A stretch of 64,000 bases of DNA from Natronobacillus azotifigens (GTDB taxonomy: Bacteria; Bacillota; Bacilli; Bacillales; Amphibacillaceae). Below, one piece after another: positions 54,180 to 63,919 of this stretch (the first letter of the stretch is position 1; every line of letters begins with the position of its first letter). A program made the position numbers and the translations under genes. The stretch is from positions 19,759 to 83,758 of the forward strand of contig NZ_JAPRAT010000015.1 in NCBI RefSeq assembly GCF_026805325.1. The letters are read 5' to 3'. The notes under the pieces were generated by a model, which was not told the origin of the DNA, made no database searches, and saw nothing but the letters and a program-made list of their open reading frames with translations.

Positions 54180-55806
54180 CAAACATTCTGCATTCTCGCT
54201 CATAATATGCCGATTCTTCCATATCCCAATGTAACTTTTCACTCAGAAAACTTAAGACCCCAGCGAGGTTTCGCTTGACCAAATCTCGATTAAATAATAT
54301 CGCACCAGTACGCCTTAGAAAGAAGTCTAGTGGCTTATAAATACTTTCATACTCTAATGCATAGCATAACTCTGCATAGATGGGCAAGTCGATTTGATAA
54401 TCCTTTGCTTCTATCTGTCCAGTACGGACATATTCCCATATCTTATTGACATTCGAACCATATCGATCAATATACTGTTGAATTGTCCGATCATCTAAAG
54501 GAAGATCACTGGCATATACTATTTGTTGTTGTTTAAATTGTTCAAAACCGCTTATTCCTCCTACATCACCACCGGATAGAGGAATTGATTTTGTTTCCGA
54601 CTTAGAATATAAGATATTTCTTTCTTGCTTAAATTGCTTAGCGATATAGTCAACTATTCGTTCTGCTACTTTTCGATATCCTGTTAGTTTACCACCAGTA
54701 ATGGAAACCAATCCTGATTCTTCATGAAAGATATGCTCTTTTCGAGTGAATTCACTAGGTGATTTCTCTGCTTCTGTGATAAACGAACGAATACCTGCCC
54801 AACTAGACTCAATCTTTGACTCGGTTAAATCTAAGTTAGGAAAAACAGAGGAAATCGCTGCTAATAGATACTTCTTATCTGTTAAGGTAACCTTGGGATT
54901 AGCTAAGTCCCCTTGGTAAGGTGTATCTGTTGTTCCTACATATACTTTATTATCTCTTGTTAAGACGAAAATCATTCGATTATCTTCAGGATTTGTGAAG
55001 TAGACTGATTGTTGGATAGGAAAATCATCTCGATGAAAAACAAGATGAATTCCTTTCGTATAAGAGAGAAGTGCTTGCTTTTCATCTTCTGAATGAAGGG
55101 TGTTTATCCATGAACCTGTTGCATTAACGATTTTATTCGCATAAATAGGGTAACAATCTCCAGTAATTTGATCCTCTACTTCAGCCCCGTTCACAACTCC
55201 AGTATCGTCATATAATAAGAAAATAACTTTAAGATAATTTAATGCTTTGGTGCCTAACTGACATGCCCTCTTTAACACTTCAATCGTTAGGCGGGCATCA
55301 TCTGTTTGAAATTCTTGATAATAACCAGCGCCTCGTAGTTTTTTCACCTGTAATAGTGGCTCTAGGTCCATAATTGCTTTTTTATTCAACATTTGATGAC
55401 GTTGCTTTTTCTTCACACCGGTTAACGAATCATATAAAGAAAGCTTTACTTTCGTAGATATCCCTTGGCGAGGTCCGTTCTTATAATATGGTTGTAAAAT
55501 CATTATAGGCTTCGTAATGTGTGGACTAATATGATGAATGATTTCTCTTTCCTTCCCCACTTCAGCAACATGTTTAAATTCTTTTTGCTCTAGATAACGA
55601 AATCCACCATGAACAAGCTTGGTTGAACGACTCGATGCACCTGCCGAAAAATCCTGCATCTCAACAAGTGCTGTCTTCATTCCGCGAGAACTAGCGTCTA
55701 AGGCGATTCCAGCTCCAACGATGCCACCACCGATAACCAGTAAGTCAAAAGTTTGTTTTGCTAACGTTTGTGATATTTGATTTCGGTTTCTGTTTGAAAA
55801 AGTCAT
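54175..55806 (-). CDS. glpD: Glycerol-3-phosphate dehydrogenase GlpD
   Basis: A 543-aa FAD enzyme, membrane-associated, that oxidises glycerol-3-phosphate to dihydroxyacetone phosphate. FAD motif GGGIVGAG at 26-33, the SRSTKLVHGGFRYLE block and ITGGKLTGYRK are typical, and the C-terminal DAO domain is present. The start is ATG 55806 with GGAGG upstream, eight codons inside the longest frame. No glpF, glpK or glpP is in the window. It sits between yvoF and the TPR gene, a place where B. subtilis carries other genes, so this is a lineage-specific arrangement. Confidence 0.93.
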   Translation of the reverse strand: MTFSNRNRNQISQTLAKQTFDLLVIGGGIVGAGIALDASSRGMKTALVEMQDFSAGASSRSTKLVHGGFRYLEQKEFKHVAEVGKEREIIHHISPHITKPIMILQPYYKNGPRQGISTKVKLSLYDSLTGVKKKQRHQMLNKKAIMDLEPLLQVKKLRGAGYYQEFQTDDARLTIEVLKRACQLGTKALNYLKVIFLLYDDTGVVNGAEVEDQITGDCYPIYANKIVNATGSWINTLHSEDEKQALLSYTKGIHLVFHRDDFPIQQSVYFTNPEDNRMIFVLTRDNKVYVGTTDTPYQGDLANPKVTLTDKKYLLAAISSVFPNLDLTESKIESSWAGIRSFITEAEKSPSEFTRKEHIFHEESGLVSITGGKLTGYRKVAERIVDYIAKQFKQERNILYSKSETKSIPLSGGDVGGISGFEQFKQQQIVYASDLPLDDRTIQQYIDRYGSNVNKIWEYVRTGQIEAKDYQIDLPIYAELCYALEYESIYKPLDFFLRRTGAILFNRDLVKRNLAGVLSFLSEKLHWDMEESAYYERECRMFE

Positions 55807-55845
55807 TACGTATCCTCCTCTCCAATCCATTAATATAGAGAGATA

Positions 55846-56352
55846 TTATTTTTTCCGTTTACTCATTTCTTCTGCTGTATAGATCGTGCGCATTGGATTT
55901 CCCCCCACAAAGGTCCCTGCTTCTACATCTTTATGTACAACAGTTCCAGCAGAAATCACTGCACGATCTCCAATCGTAACGCCTGGTAGAATCGTGCTAT
56001 TCGCACCAATCATTACTTCATTCCCGATGGTCACATCACCGAGACGATATTCGTCAATTAAGTACTCATGCGTTAAAATGGTTGTATGATAACCTATGAT
56101 ACTGTTTTTTCCTACAGAAATCCGTTCAGGAAACATCAAGTCCACCATAACCATTAAAGCAAAAGCGGTTTGTTCTCCTACCTTCATTCGCAAACAGACA
56201 CGATACAACCAATTTTTCATTGGTAGAAATGGTGTGTATCGAGCTAATTGGATAATGACAAAGTTTTTCATCACTTTCCAAAAAGAGACGGTTTTATATA
56301 ACTGCCATAATGAATTGGGTCCATTTACTTGGTAACGTTCGGTATTACGCAT
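55846..56352 (-). CDS. yvoF: Hexapeptide-repeat acyltransferase (YvoF-like)
   Basis: A 168-aa left-handed beta-helix acetyltransferase. Hexapeptide repeats run from about residue 75 (ISVGKNSIIG, VTIGNEVMIGANSTILPGVTIG, AVISAGTVV), with a catalytic-type His in ILTHE. The start overlaps nothing but follows the ppaX stop by only 3 bp, with ppaX GAGGTG as ribosome site. In B. subtilis yvoF is likewise the last gene of hprK-lgt-yvoD-ppaX-yvoF. Acceptor substrate unknown. Confidence 0.85.
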   Translation of the reverse strand: MRNTERYQVNGPNSLWQLYKTVSFWKVMKNFVIIQLARYTPFLPMKNWLYRVCLRMKVGEQTAFALMVMVDLMFPERISVGKNSIIGYHTTILTHEYLIDEYRLGDVTIGNEVMIGANSTILPGVTIGDRAVISAGTVVHKDVEAGTFVGGNPMRTIYTAEEMSKRKK

Positions 56353-56355
56353 ATG

Positions 56356-56994
56356 CTACACCTCAAGAATGGTTAATAGGTCGCTCATTTCTTCCAACAT
56401 ATAATCAGGTTGATAGCCTGCTAGGACTTCTTTTCCTTTAATCGACCAGGCAACAGCAGCCGTCTTCGTTCCAGCATTTTGCCCTGCCTCAATGTCATGA
56501 TAATTATCTCCTACCATTAATGCGGTTTGCGGTGTTTCACCCAATGCTGTTAATGCTTTAATAACCGGCTCCGGATGGGGCTTTGCATTGGTTACATCAT
56601 CCAACCCGATAACTACTTCAAAATATGGTTTTAACCCCGTGATTTCGAGTCCTAATAAAGCAGTGTCTCTCATCTTTGTGGTTACAATTCCTAAGCGAAA
56701 CCCTTTTTCATGAAGTTTTTTCACTGTTTCTAGTACAGTAGGATATGCTTTTACGTATCGGTTGTGATTTTCAATATTATGTGCACGATACGTTTCAATC
56801 ATTGCGTCAACGTTATCAGGATCGACCGTGACAAGGCTATCATATAGTGGCGGCCCAATGAAATGAAGAATATCCTCTTCTGAATATATTTTATTGCTAT
56901 GCTTTTTTAATGTATGCGTAAACGAAGCGATAATTAATGCATTCGTATCAATACATGTTCCATCTAAATCAAATAATATCGTGCGTATGTTCAT
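56356..56994 (-). CDS. ppaX: Pyrophosphatase PpaX
   Basis: A 212-aa HAD-superfamily phosphatase with D9-L-D11-GT as catalytic motif, GIVTTKMRD (motif II), K in NAKPHPEP (motif III) and VGDNYHDIEAG (motif IV). PpaX removes the pyrophosphate released when HPr kinase/phosphorylase dephosphorylates Ser46-P-HPr, which fits its place in the hprK group. It overlaps the end of yvoD by 26 nt. Confidence 0.9.
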   Translation of the reverse strand: MNIRTILFDLDGTCIDTNALIIASFTHTLKKHSNKIYSEEDILHFIGPPLYDSLVTVDPDNVDAMIETYRAHNIENHNRYVKAYPTVLETVKKLHEKGFRLGIVTTKMRDTALLGLEITGLKPYFEVVIGLDDVTNAKPHPEPVIKALTALGETPQTALMVGDNYHDIEAGQNAGTKTAAVAWSIKGKEVLAGYQPDYMLEEMSDLLTILEV

Positions 56995-57931
56995 TTTTCA
57001 CGATGTCCTTTCTTTCTTTTAATTCCGCATGCTTCCATAGTCTTGCTATCAATGCGGTTAACAAAATAGCTGTTGTTAATCGAATAATTAATAGTGGCCA
57101 GACAGGAATGCCTAATGGAATAAAGATGAGCGTGTCTTCAATCACTGCATGACAGGCTACCAAAAAGATTAATGCAAGATACATATCTTTCTTGGAAACA
57201 CCATCTTCCCTAACTGCCTGAACCATTACACCAGCACCATAAGCTAAGCCAATCGACAACCCTGCCACCAACGTCATTGAAGCATTCGGCTTCATCCCTA
57301 ATATTTTTGTGAATGGGGCTAACTGAGTGGATATCTTTTTCAACCAACCGAGCTCTCGCAAAAATTGTAGAAGTACCATTAACGGAACGACAATCATCGC
57401 TAGTTGTAGAACGCTACTTCCGGCTGTTAAAAATCCATCATAACCAATCGCAACCCAACTTTCTGGTGTAGATGAATCGACACCAACAAATCCATATTGT
57501 GCGATTTCTTGCCCTCCAGACCAAAATAGGTGAATGGTCAATGCAGATAGAATGGCTAAGGCAATTCTTATCCCAACTACGATTGGCCAGCGTATCCCAA
57601 CCTTCACAGCAACAGAAGATTCCACAAATAAATTGTGGGAAAAGGATAGCATTAACGCCATAATAAATACTTCCTTAACCGTAAACTCAAATGATACAAT
57701 TGCAGCAATACCTGCAAACAAATTCAAACTATTTCCTAGCACGATAGGAACAGCAGCTTCACCCGGGAGACCAATCCAGCTCATCAACGGTGTAAACAGT
57801 TGAATCAGTAGTGGTAGGATCGGTGTATGTTGCAAAATTGTCACAAGGACAGTAATCGGAAAGATTATTTTACTTAATGTCCAAGTAACTTGAATTCCAT
57901 TGGTTAAACCTCTTATCAATGTAGCCTTCAA
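56969..57931 (-). CDS. yvoD: Gate-domain membrane protein YvoD
   Basis: A 320-aa polytopic protein with two nucleoside-recognition (Gate) domains, at about residues 20-120 and 175-270. The motifs LPGEAAVPIVLGNSLNLFAGIA and SMTLVAGLSIGLAYGAGVM mark them. Eight or so helices are visible. Transport function is unproven. The start is TTG 57931, with GGGGG 7 nt upstream. It lies between lgt and ppaX, as in B. subtilis. Confidence 0.85.
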   Translation of the reverse strand: MKATLIRGLTNGIQVTWTLSKIIFPITVLVTILQHTPILPLLIQLFTPLMSWIGLPGEAAVPIVLGNSLNLFAGIAAIVSFEFTVKEVFIMALMLSFSHNLFVESSVAVKVGIRWPIVVGIRIALAILSALTIHLFWSGGQEIAQYGFVGVDSSTPESWVAIGYDGFLTAGSSVLQLAMIVVPLMVLLQFLRELGWLKKISTQLAPFTKILGMKPNASMTLVAGLSIGLAYGAGVMVQAVREDGVSKKDMYLALIFLVACHAVIEDTLIFIPLGIPVWPLLIIRLTTAILLTALIARLWKHAELKERKDIVKNEHTHDII

Positions 57932-58030
57932 ACGTTATCCCCCATTATTTTTCTTTTCTGTCTATATTTTTCGTCTTGCTATATTATAAAGATCCGATGA
58001 CTTCCCTTTATTCTTTGGAAATTATTGAAC

Positions 58031-58058
58031 TACCTGCTGAACAGAGTATCAGCAGGTA
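58031..58058. other. 10-bp hairpin between lgt and yvoD
   Basis: TACCTGCTGA/TCAGCAGGTA, perfect stem with 8-nt loop, without a T-run. It may attenuate read-through or serve as a processing site within the operon. Confidence 0.5.
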
Positions 58059-58131
58059 TCCAAATTCCCTAATGCAATCTTACAACACAGTAGAGGAAGG
58101 AAAATGCAAACCTACTGATTGTATCTTCATC

Positions 58132-58971
58132 TTATTTTATTTTCTTCCCATTATAACGCCTTGTCTCGAGATTGCTTTTTCGACGATATATTATCAGTGC
58201 AATACTTCCAATAACAAGAATTAGCGAAATTACTTGAGCGGTTCTTAGTAAACCAAACACATACAAACTATCTGTCCGTAATCCTTCAATAAAGAAACGA
58301 CCAACAGAATACCAAATCACATAATTCAAGAAAACTTCGCCACGAATTGGGTTACGCTTACGTAACCAGATCAAACCAGCCAATACAAGTAGATTCCAAA
58401 GTGATTCATAAAGAAAAGTGGGATGATAAAGAACCCCGTCTATTACCATCTGATTTTCAATGAAATCTGGAAGAAACCGTAAGAAGTTTTCGTAAACTGT
58501 ATCTGATACAGGTCCACCATGTGCTTCTTGATTCATAAAATTACCCCAACGTCCAATGGCTTGACCAATAATAATACTTGGGGCAGCAACATCAGCTAGT
58601 TTCCAAAACTCTATGCCTCTTTTTTCACAAAAGACAATCGCCGTAATTACAGAACCGATTAAAGCACCATGGATGGCAATGCCACCTTCCCATATTGCAA
58701 AAGGTTTCCACCAAGGTTGTCCCACTACTTGAGTCTGCCATTCAAAGATCACATAATACAATCTTGCGGAGATAATTGCTATAGGTAAAGCATACATCAA
58801 CAAATCAGCAAAAACCTCTTGGGACATGCCTAAACGAACCGACTCTTTCGTAGCCATCCATAACGCTATTAAAATACCCGTAACAATAATTACAGCATAC
58901 CAATAAATAGTTATTGGGCCTATTTCAATAAAAATGGGATTTAATGCACCATGTGTTTCATGTACAATCAA
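58132..58971 (-). CDS. lgt: Prolipoprotein diacylglyceryl transferase Lgt
   Basis: A 279-aa membrane enzyme that moves diacylglycerol from phosphatidylglycerol to the lipobox cysteine of prolipoproteins. It has seven helices. The Lgt signature [13 protein letters not shown] is at 140-151 and includes R141; H101 in AIHGALIG and R in [12 protein letters not shown] are the other catalytic residues known in E. coli. It would act on YclQ, OpuAC and PrsA, all in this window. The start is TTG 58971 with GAGGAG 9 nt upstream. It follows hprK by 18 bp. Confidence 0.95.
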   Translation of the reverse strand: MIVHETHGALNPIFIEIGPITIYWYAVIIVTGILIALWMATKESVRLGMSQEVFADLLMYALPIAIISARLYYVIFEWQTQVVGQPWWKPFAIWEGGIAIHGALIGSVITAIVFCEKRGIEFWKLADVAAPSIIIGQAIGRWGNFMNQEAHGGPVSDTVYENFLRFLPDFIENQMVIDGVLYHPTFLYESLWNLLVLAGLIWLRKRNPIRGEVFLNYVIWYSVGRFFIEGLRTDSLYVFGLLRTAQVISLILVIGSIALIIYRRKSNLETRRYNGKKIK

Positions 58972-58989
58972 AATAAATAACTCCTCTCT

Positions 58990-59943
58990 TTAATCCATAT
59001 CAATATCGAGGGGAATATTATCCTTCTCCCGATCGATCATCGTTGTTAAACGGGCAGAGAACTCTTCTGCAGCATTTACACCCATTCGTTTCAATCGAAA
59101 ATTCATTGCAGCAACTTCAATAATTACAGCTAAGTTTCGACCTGGTCGAACTGGAATAATAGCTTTAGGTACTTTCACATCAATAATTTTAATTGTTTCT
59201 TCATCGATCCCTAGTCGGTCATATTGTTTTTTCTCATCCCATAGTTCTAAATTAATAACATAATCAATCTTTTTATGTGACCTAACAGCACTTGCACCAA
59301 ATAAAGTCATGACGTTAATAATCCCTAACCCGCGAATTTCTAATAAATGTTCAATTAATTGTGGAGACGAGCCGATTAAGCGATCATAATCTTCTTGTCT
59401 AATTTCCACACTATCATCAGCTACCAAACGGTGTCCCCGCTTTATAAGCTCTAAAGCTGTCTCACTTTTACCAACACCACTTTGACCGGTTATTAACACA
59501 CCAACACCATGAATATCAACAAGTACACCATGCATCGCAGTGAAAGGTGCAAACTTCGCTTCTAAAAAATTGGTTAGACGACTTACTACTCGCGTTGTTT
59601 TGTATGGAGAACGCATCAAAGGTACGTTTTTTTCATTGCAAGCTTCTACTAATTCCTTCGGTACATCCATTCCTCTAGATACAACGATACAAGGCGTGAC
59701 ATCCGTACACATTCTATGACAACGATCAATCCGCTCTTCATTCGTTAGTTCCTTAAAGTATGAAAGCTCTGTTTTTCCAAGTACCTGTAATCGTGCTTTC
59801 GGATAATAGCGGAAATAACCAGTTAATTCAATACCAGGACGAGAAATATCACTCATGATAAACTCTCGATCTAAACCTTCTTCTCCAGCAATAAGTTCTA
59901 AGTTAAATTGCTTTAATAAGTCTTTCGTCTGAACCTTTCCCAT
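58990..59943 (-). CDS. hprK: HPr kinase/phosphorylase HprK
   Basis: A 317-aa bifunctional enzyme that phosphorylates Ser46 of HPr and Crh with ATP, or removes the phosphate with inorganic phosphate. N-terminal domain 1-130; Walker A G153-QSGVGKS160; signature [16 protein letters not shown] at 201-216; H139 is in the conserved position. The start is ATG 59943, preceded by GGAGGG; the longest frame adds 40 residues of junk without a ribosome site. It heads hprK-lgt-yvoD-ppaX-yvoF. A repeat copy lies 89 bp upstream. Confidence 0.95.
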   Translation of the reverse strand: MGKVQTKDLLKQFNLELIAGEEGLDREFIMSDISRPGIELTGYFRYYPKARLQVLGKTELSYFKELTNEERIDRCHRMCTDVTPCIVVSRGMDVPKELVEACNEKNVPLMRSPYKTTRVVSRLTNFLEAKFAPFTAMHGVLVDIHGVGVLITGQSGVGKSETALELIKRGHRLVADDSVEIRQEDYDRLIGSSPQLIEHLLEIRGLGIINVMTLFGASAVRSHKKIDYVINLELWDEKKQYDRLGIDEETIKIIDVKVPKAIIPVRPGRNLAVIIEVAAMNFRLKRMGVNAAEEFSARLTTMIDREKDNIPLDIDMD

Positions 59944-60031
59944 TGTATTCCCTCCATCTATTACTAACGTTGTAATCTTTAGTGATGCATGCTCAAAAAA
60001 GTTGCAAATACAAAGCCATATAGGTTTTATT

Positions 60032-60186
60032 GAAAAAGTTAAACTTTTAGGTATCCCCCCCACTGATTGTTAGCTCTACAGGAGGGCCAATCCTTCGGGG
60101 TACTAGCATCCCTTACTCTCACGTGAACAACTTAATATTATCGTTGTTTTGAAAAGGGAGTCTTACGGACGGTTACTCCGGGATAT
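60032..60186 (+). repeat. Dispersed element, left-deleted copy (C7)
   Basis: About 155 bp. The left hairpin arm is missing, but CCCACTGATTGTTAG remains. It continues with a diverged middle and TTCGGGGTACTAGCATCC. Hairpin 2 is partly disrupted (ACTCTCACGTGAACAAC with GTTGTTTTGAAAAGGGAGT), and the right end is ACGGACGGTTACTCCGGGAT. The most diverged long copy. The 165 bp after it (60187-60352) contain nothing recognisable. Confidence 0.8.
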
Positions 60187-60352
60187 TATATAAAGCCATA
60201 CCCTTCAAACGCAACAGAAAGAAGAGCTGATTAGGAAATATGATGCTTAAGATTTGATCTGTTTTTGAACATCCTCTAATAATATCTATTGTAGCATTTT
60301 TTAAACATGCTAGCACCAAATTGGAGCATTGTGACGAAATTATTTCCTTGTA

Positions 60353-62092
60353 TTACTTTGATAAAGAAACTTCAACCCAACCTCTTACACCATTAATGAG
60401 CCATATTTTTTCTGCAGTTTCAAGCTCAGAAAGTGAAATAGACTGCTCAATAATTTCCCCTTTGTCTAATAAATATTGTCGATATGTGCCAGGTAACAGT
60501 CCGGAAAACACTGGTGGTGTTACCTTCTTTCCATTTTTCTCAACAACAATATTTCCAATCGTAAATTCCGTAACTTCTTCTCGTTCATTCCAGAGCAATG
60601 TAGAGAAATAGACAGGGTCAACCTTCTCGTGTTTTTGATAAATCGAACGATCTGTTGTTTTATGATACAAAGAAATAACTGAGGAATCAATTGGGTTCTC
60701 CGCCAATACACAGGAGATGGGTGTTTCTGGATTAACTAATCTTTCTGCTGCCACTTCTATCCTGCCTACACGATCAAGTAATAACCTTACTTTGTAGCTC
60801 CCATTCGAATACTTGTCAGCAATCTTTTCCAATGACTTTTTAACTTCTTCACGATTAAAAGAATAATCATAATAAGAAGCTGATGTCTGCAATCTTTTTA
60901 GATGATAGTCCAACAATGGAAATGTTTTATCAGTTAACAATAGCGATTCTAATAAGGAAAAAGGCTTTTGTTTGCTGGTCAATAATTTTGCCTTTGTTGC
61001 CATCTCTTGATATTCATTATTGGCGGTGGAATCCCATGTTATTCCACCACCAACTCCGTAGGTAGCTTCTTGATTGTTTCGGTCAATAACTACCGTACGA
61101 ATTGGCACATTAAAGATAGCTTGCTTTTCTGGTGTTACAAAGCCAATTGCACCACAATACACTTCTCTTGGTGTTTCCTCTAGCTGATCAATATACTCCA
61201 TCGTTTTCATTTTGGGTGCACCAGTAATCGATCCGCAAGGAAACAACGCCTTCATCCAATCGGTTAATCCAAGCCCGTCTTGTAATGTTGCTCTTACAGT
61301 GGAAGTCATTTGATGAACTGTAGGATACTTTTCAATCGTTAGCAGCTCAGGCACATGTACGGAACCACTTTTCGCTATTTTCCCAATATCATTACGCAAT
61401 AAATCGACAATCATCAAATTTTCTGCACGTTCTTTTTCTGATGTTTTTAAATAACCTTGATGTTGTAGGTCTTCTGTTTGCGTCCGCCCTCGTTTTACCG
61501 TACCTTTCATTGGCTTTGTCGTGATGATATTATCTTTCACTTGAAAAAATAATTCTGGTGATGCAGACAATATGCTATAACGATCCATACGTAAATACGC
61601 ACTATAAGAAGCTTGTTGATTGTTTGCAAGCTGACGATAAAAAGCAAAATCATCACCAGTAAATGTTGCTCGCAATCGTGTCGTATAATTTACTTGATAT
61701 GTATCTCCTCGTTCAATTCCTTTTTTTATCGATTGAATGGCTGTTTGATATTCCGAATAACTGGTTCGTGGTTCCCAATCCGAAACAGTGTAATCACCAT
61801 CTGATCTCGGTAGTTCTGATTGGTTTGGTTCGTTAAAAACAGCAAACCAAGCGTATGGCATCTTTGAATGTTGGTTAACACGATAGCGTGGTTCAAAAGC
61901 TGGGGCCGCTTCATAGGATAAATAACCAGCAACATATTTCCCTCGATCGACGGCAGCTTGGGCTTTATTTAATACATCAATGACTTGATTTATCTTCGTT
62001 GCCACATAAATTTCAATGGGATCCGTAAATAATAATGATTGCTTTGTTCCCGCTGCATCATCAAACGCAAAGTATAGCGTGTTATTTTTCAT
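60353..62092 (-). CDS. pabB: Aminodeoxychorismate synthase PabB fused to a PabC-like lyase
   Basis: A 579-aa two-domain protein for 4-aminobenzoate (folate) synthesis. Residues of about 1-370 are chorismate-binding: SASPELFFQ, the KPMKGTVKRGRT motif, LMIVDLLRNDIG, LFPCGSITGAPK and YGVGGGITWDS. Residues of about 375-579 resemble class IV aminotransferases (LLESLLL, HLKRLQTSASYY, VRLLLDRVGR, YHKTTDRSIYQKHE, with a probable PLP lysine in HKTTDR), i.e. aminodeoxychorismate lyase. Making PABA also needs the glutaminase PabA, which is not seen here. The start has GAGGTGAG upstream. The fusion is known from other bacteria. Confidence 0.92.
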   Translation of the reverse strand: MKNNTLYFAFDDAAGTKQSLLFTDPIEIYVATKINQVIDVLNKAQAAVDRGKYVAGYLSYEAAPAFEPRYRVNQHSKMPYAWFAVFNEPNQSELPRSDGDYTVSDWEPRTSYSEYQTAIQSIKKGIERGDTYQVNYTTRLRATFTGDDFAFYRQLANNQQASYSAYLRMDRYSILSASPELFFQVKDNIITTKPMKGTVKRGRTQTEDLQHQGYLKTSEKERAENLMIVDLLRNDIGKIAKSGSVHVPELLTIEKYPTVHQMTSTVRATLQDGLGLTDWMKALFPCGSITGAPKMKTMEYIDQLEETPREVYCGAIGFVTPEKQAIFNVPIRTVVIDRNNQEATYGVGGGITWDSTANNEYQEMATKAKLLTSKQKPFSLLESLLLTDKTFPLLDYHLKRLQTSASYYDYSFNREEVKKSLEKIADKYSNGSYKVRLLLDRVGRIEVAAERLVNPETPISCVLAENPIDSSVISLYHKTTDRSIYQKHEKVDPVYFSTLLWNEREEVTEFTIGNIVVEKNGKKVTPPVFSGLLPGTYRQYLLDKGEIIEQSISLSELETAEKIWLINGVRGWVEVSLSK

Positions 62093-62126
62093 GGTTGCTC
62101 ACCTCTTATAAACTTATCTAACAAGT

Positions 62127-62154
62127 AAAAAGCATGGAGCAATTCCCCCATGCT
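62127..62154 (-). terminator. Terminator of yvlCD
   Basis: AGCATGG pairs with CCATGCT around AGCAATTCC, followed by T-rich sequence on the minus strand. It overlaps the yvlD stop. Confidence 0.75.
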
Positions 62155-62515
62155 ACTTACTTAATAAAATGGTATCTTTGATCAGTCGATTTAGCACTAA
62201 GTTAATGATCGCTAAAACGATGGCTGCTAATACAGCTATCCCAAATCCTTCAATTACGAAAGAATCGCCAATTATCGCTTGCGTAAGCATTAATGTAATC
62301 GCATTAATCACAAACAAAAAAATCCCTAACGATAAAATGGTGATTGGTAAAGTCAAGACAACAAGGATTGGTTTAACAATGGTATTTAATATTGCTAAAA
62401 TTAAGCTCGCTAATAATGCCGTAGCAAAACTCTCTATATAGAATGATTCAAATAGTTCCGCAACAGCAATCAGTGCAATAGCAGTAAGAATCAGTGATAG
62501 AATTCCTCTTGTCAT
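62153..62515 (-). CDS. yvlD: Phage-holin-family-like membrane protein YvlD
   Basis: A 120-aa, four-helix membrane protein (PF04020-like). The helical hairpin LLASLILAILNTIVKPILVVLTLPITILSLGIF and the ending LAIINLVLNRLIKDTI are typical. The ATG overlaps the yvlC stop (ATGA). yvlC-yvlD is a pair in B. subtilis, associated with envelope stress regulation. Function unknown. Confidence 0.85.
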   Translation of the reverse strand: MTRGILSLILTAIALIAVAELFESFYIESFATALLASLILAILNTIVKPILVVLTLPITILSLGIFLFVINAITLMLTQAIIGDSFVIEGFGIAVLAAIVLAIINLVLNRLIKDTILLSK

Positions 62516-62715
62516 CCTGAATACACATCACTTTTTGGGATGATGATAGCTGCAAGAATGTACAGGAGAAATAGCGGAAATCCAGCAGTGAAAACCCATA
62601 GCACAACGTAGGCTAATCGCACTAAGGTTGGATCTACATGAAAGTATTCAGCAACTCCACCTAGAACACCTGTCAACATGACATTACTATTGGACCGATA
62701 TAAACGTTTTGACAT
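62512..62715 (-). CDS. yvlC: PspC-domain protein YvlC
   Basis: A 67-aa protein consisting of a PspC domain: YRSNSNVMLTGVLGGVAEYF, then VRLAYVVLWVFTAGFPLFLLYILAAIIIP, one or two helices, and a short tail. PspC proteins take part in phage-shock-type envelope stress sensing. It is first of two overlapping genes with yvlD. Confidence 0.88.
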   Translation of the reverse strand: MSKRLYRSNSNVMLTGVLGGVAEYFHVDPTLVRLAYVVLWVFTAGFPLFLLYILAAIIIPKSDVYSG

Positions 62716-62776
62716 GAAATCATCCTCCTTATCTTTTACCTAGTTAAGATACGTAGCACCTATTTATATCTATTCC

Positions 62777-63460
62777 TCAATGAACAATCAGCAAACTATT
62801 TTTGCTAAAATCCCAAGTATAGAATTGTTCCTTTACTAACCGTTCTTTTACAATTTGGGCTAGATCGGCATCACCTTGGTTTAACCCGTTAAGAATACCA
62901 AACGCCTGAGATTGATGGGCTTTAATCGCTGCGAGTTTTTCATCAAAATGTACACTCACATCAAATTGTATATCAGCATCTCCCAAAACCTTCTCTTTCT
63001 CCTTAGCAATTGCTAGTGCCCAAACGGTTGGGCGAGTATCTTGATCCATTTGTTGAACAGCTTCTATGGCAGCTGCTCCAAATGCATCATGGTCTGGATG
63101 TACAGCAAAACCAGGGTAATGGGTAATAACTAAACTCGGCTCTAACTCTTTTAGACGGGACAATAAATGAGTAGATATTGTTTTTCTTGCTTCAAATTCT
63201 AATGTTTTATCACGATAACCAAGCATTTCTACTTCAATATCCAATGCTTCACAAGCTCCAAGCAATTCCTTTTTTCGAATTTGAGGTAAGGACTCACGCG
63301 TAGCAAAAGTTGGGTTTCCCATATTTCTACCCATTTCTCCTAATGTGCCGCACAGATAGGTTACAGGTACACCTTGTTTGCGGAAATGCGCAATTGTTCC
63401 GGCTGCTCCAAACGCTTCATCATCAGGATGCGGAAAAATAACAACAACATGCTTTTCCAT
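62777..63460 (-). CDS. bshB2: Bacillithiol deacetylase BshB2 (YojG)
   Basis: A 227-aa zinc hydrolase of the LmbE/PIG-L family, which deacetylates GlcNAc-malate, the second step of bacillithiol synthesis. Catalytic motif H11-P-D-D14-E15 in FPHPDDEAFG, and the ligand motif HPDHDAFG near residue 122. The yojF gene lies upstream, as in B. subtilis, which supports BshB2 over BshB1. Bacillithiol would be the cofactor for the bacilliredoxin at 6100. Confidence 0.92.
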   Translation of the reverse strand: MEKHVVVIFPHPDDEAFGAAGTIAHFRKQGVPVTYLCGTLGEMGRNMGNPTFATRESLPQIRKKELLGACEALDIEVEMLGYRDKTLEFEARKTISTHLLSRLKELEPSLVITHYPGFAVHPDHDAFGAAAIEAVQQMDQDTRPTVWALAIAKEKEKVLGDADIQFDVSVHFDEKLAAIKAHQSQAFGILNGLNQGDADLAQIVKERLVKEQFYTWDFSKNSLLIVH

Positions 63461-63519
63461 TCATACAACTCCTTTGTCTTGGTATTGGATACTAGTTTGA
63501 GGATGCTTTAATCGGTTGT

Positions 63520-63558
63520 TCAAAAAGTCACTCAATGAGAAGCGAGATTTTTTTGAAC
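63520..63558 (-). terminator. Hairpin between yojF and bshB2
   Basis: TTCAAAAAGTCACTC pairs with GAGATTTTTTTGAA, with small mismatches. It may partly terminate yojF transcripts; a run of T follows in the arm. Confidence 0.55.
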
Positions 63559-63565
63559 ACGTATT

Positions 63566-63919
63566 TTAAGACGGGAATGGGGTCTCACTAATCTCTAAAG
63601 TTACTAACAAACGCCCCTCTGCATCATGTCCAGCAAGCAATAAACGCCCTTTTTGATCCAACTCGTATTCCCTTACTCCCTCTGCATAAATCCATCCATC
63701 TGCTGTTTTTAACCCAACACGGTAACTAGCTTCATTTCCACTAATTTTCGCTTGATGAAAAGTTACTTTTGCGTTTCGAATAAAGACACCTACATTATAT
63801 GCCTCACGATTGTGATGTGTGGCATATGCCCCATTTGTCGTTTCTAAATGCAAATAAACGACTTTATCAATGAATTGATCTAATAATCGTTGTACAGTAT
63901 TGTGTTCGATTTTTTTCAT
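63566..63919 (-). CDS. yojF: DUF1806 protein YojF
   Basis: A 117-aa protein of the DUF1806 family, a small beta-rich fold. It shows VYLHLETTNGAYA, HHNREAYNVGVFIRNAKV and YRVGLKTADGWIYAEG, matching YojF of B. subtilis. Function is unproven, but it is constantly linked to bshB2, so a role in bacillithiol synthesis or use is likely. The start has GAGGTGACC upstream. The last 80 bp of the window past its start contain no gene. Confidence 0.85.
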   Translation of the reverse strand: MKKIEHNTVQRLLDQFIDKVVYLHLETTNGAYATHHNREAYNVGVFIRNAKVTFHQAKISGNEASYRVGLKTADGWIYAEGVREYELDQKGRLLLAGHDAEGRLLVTLEISETPFPS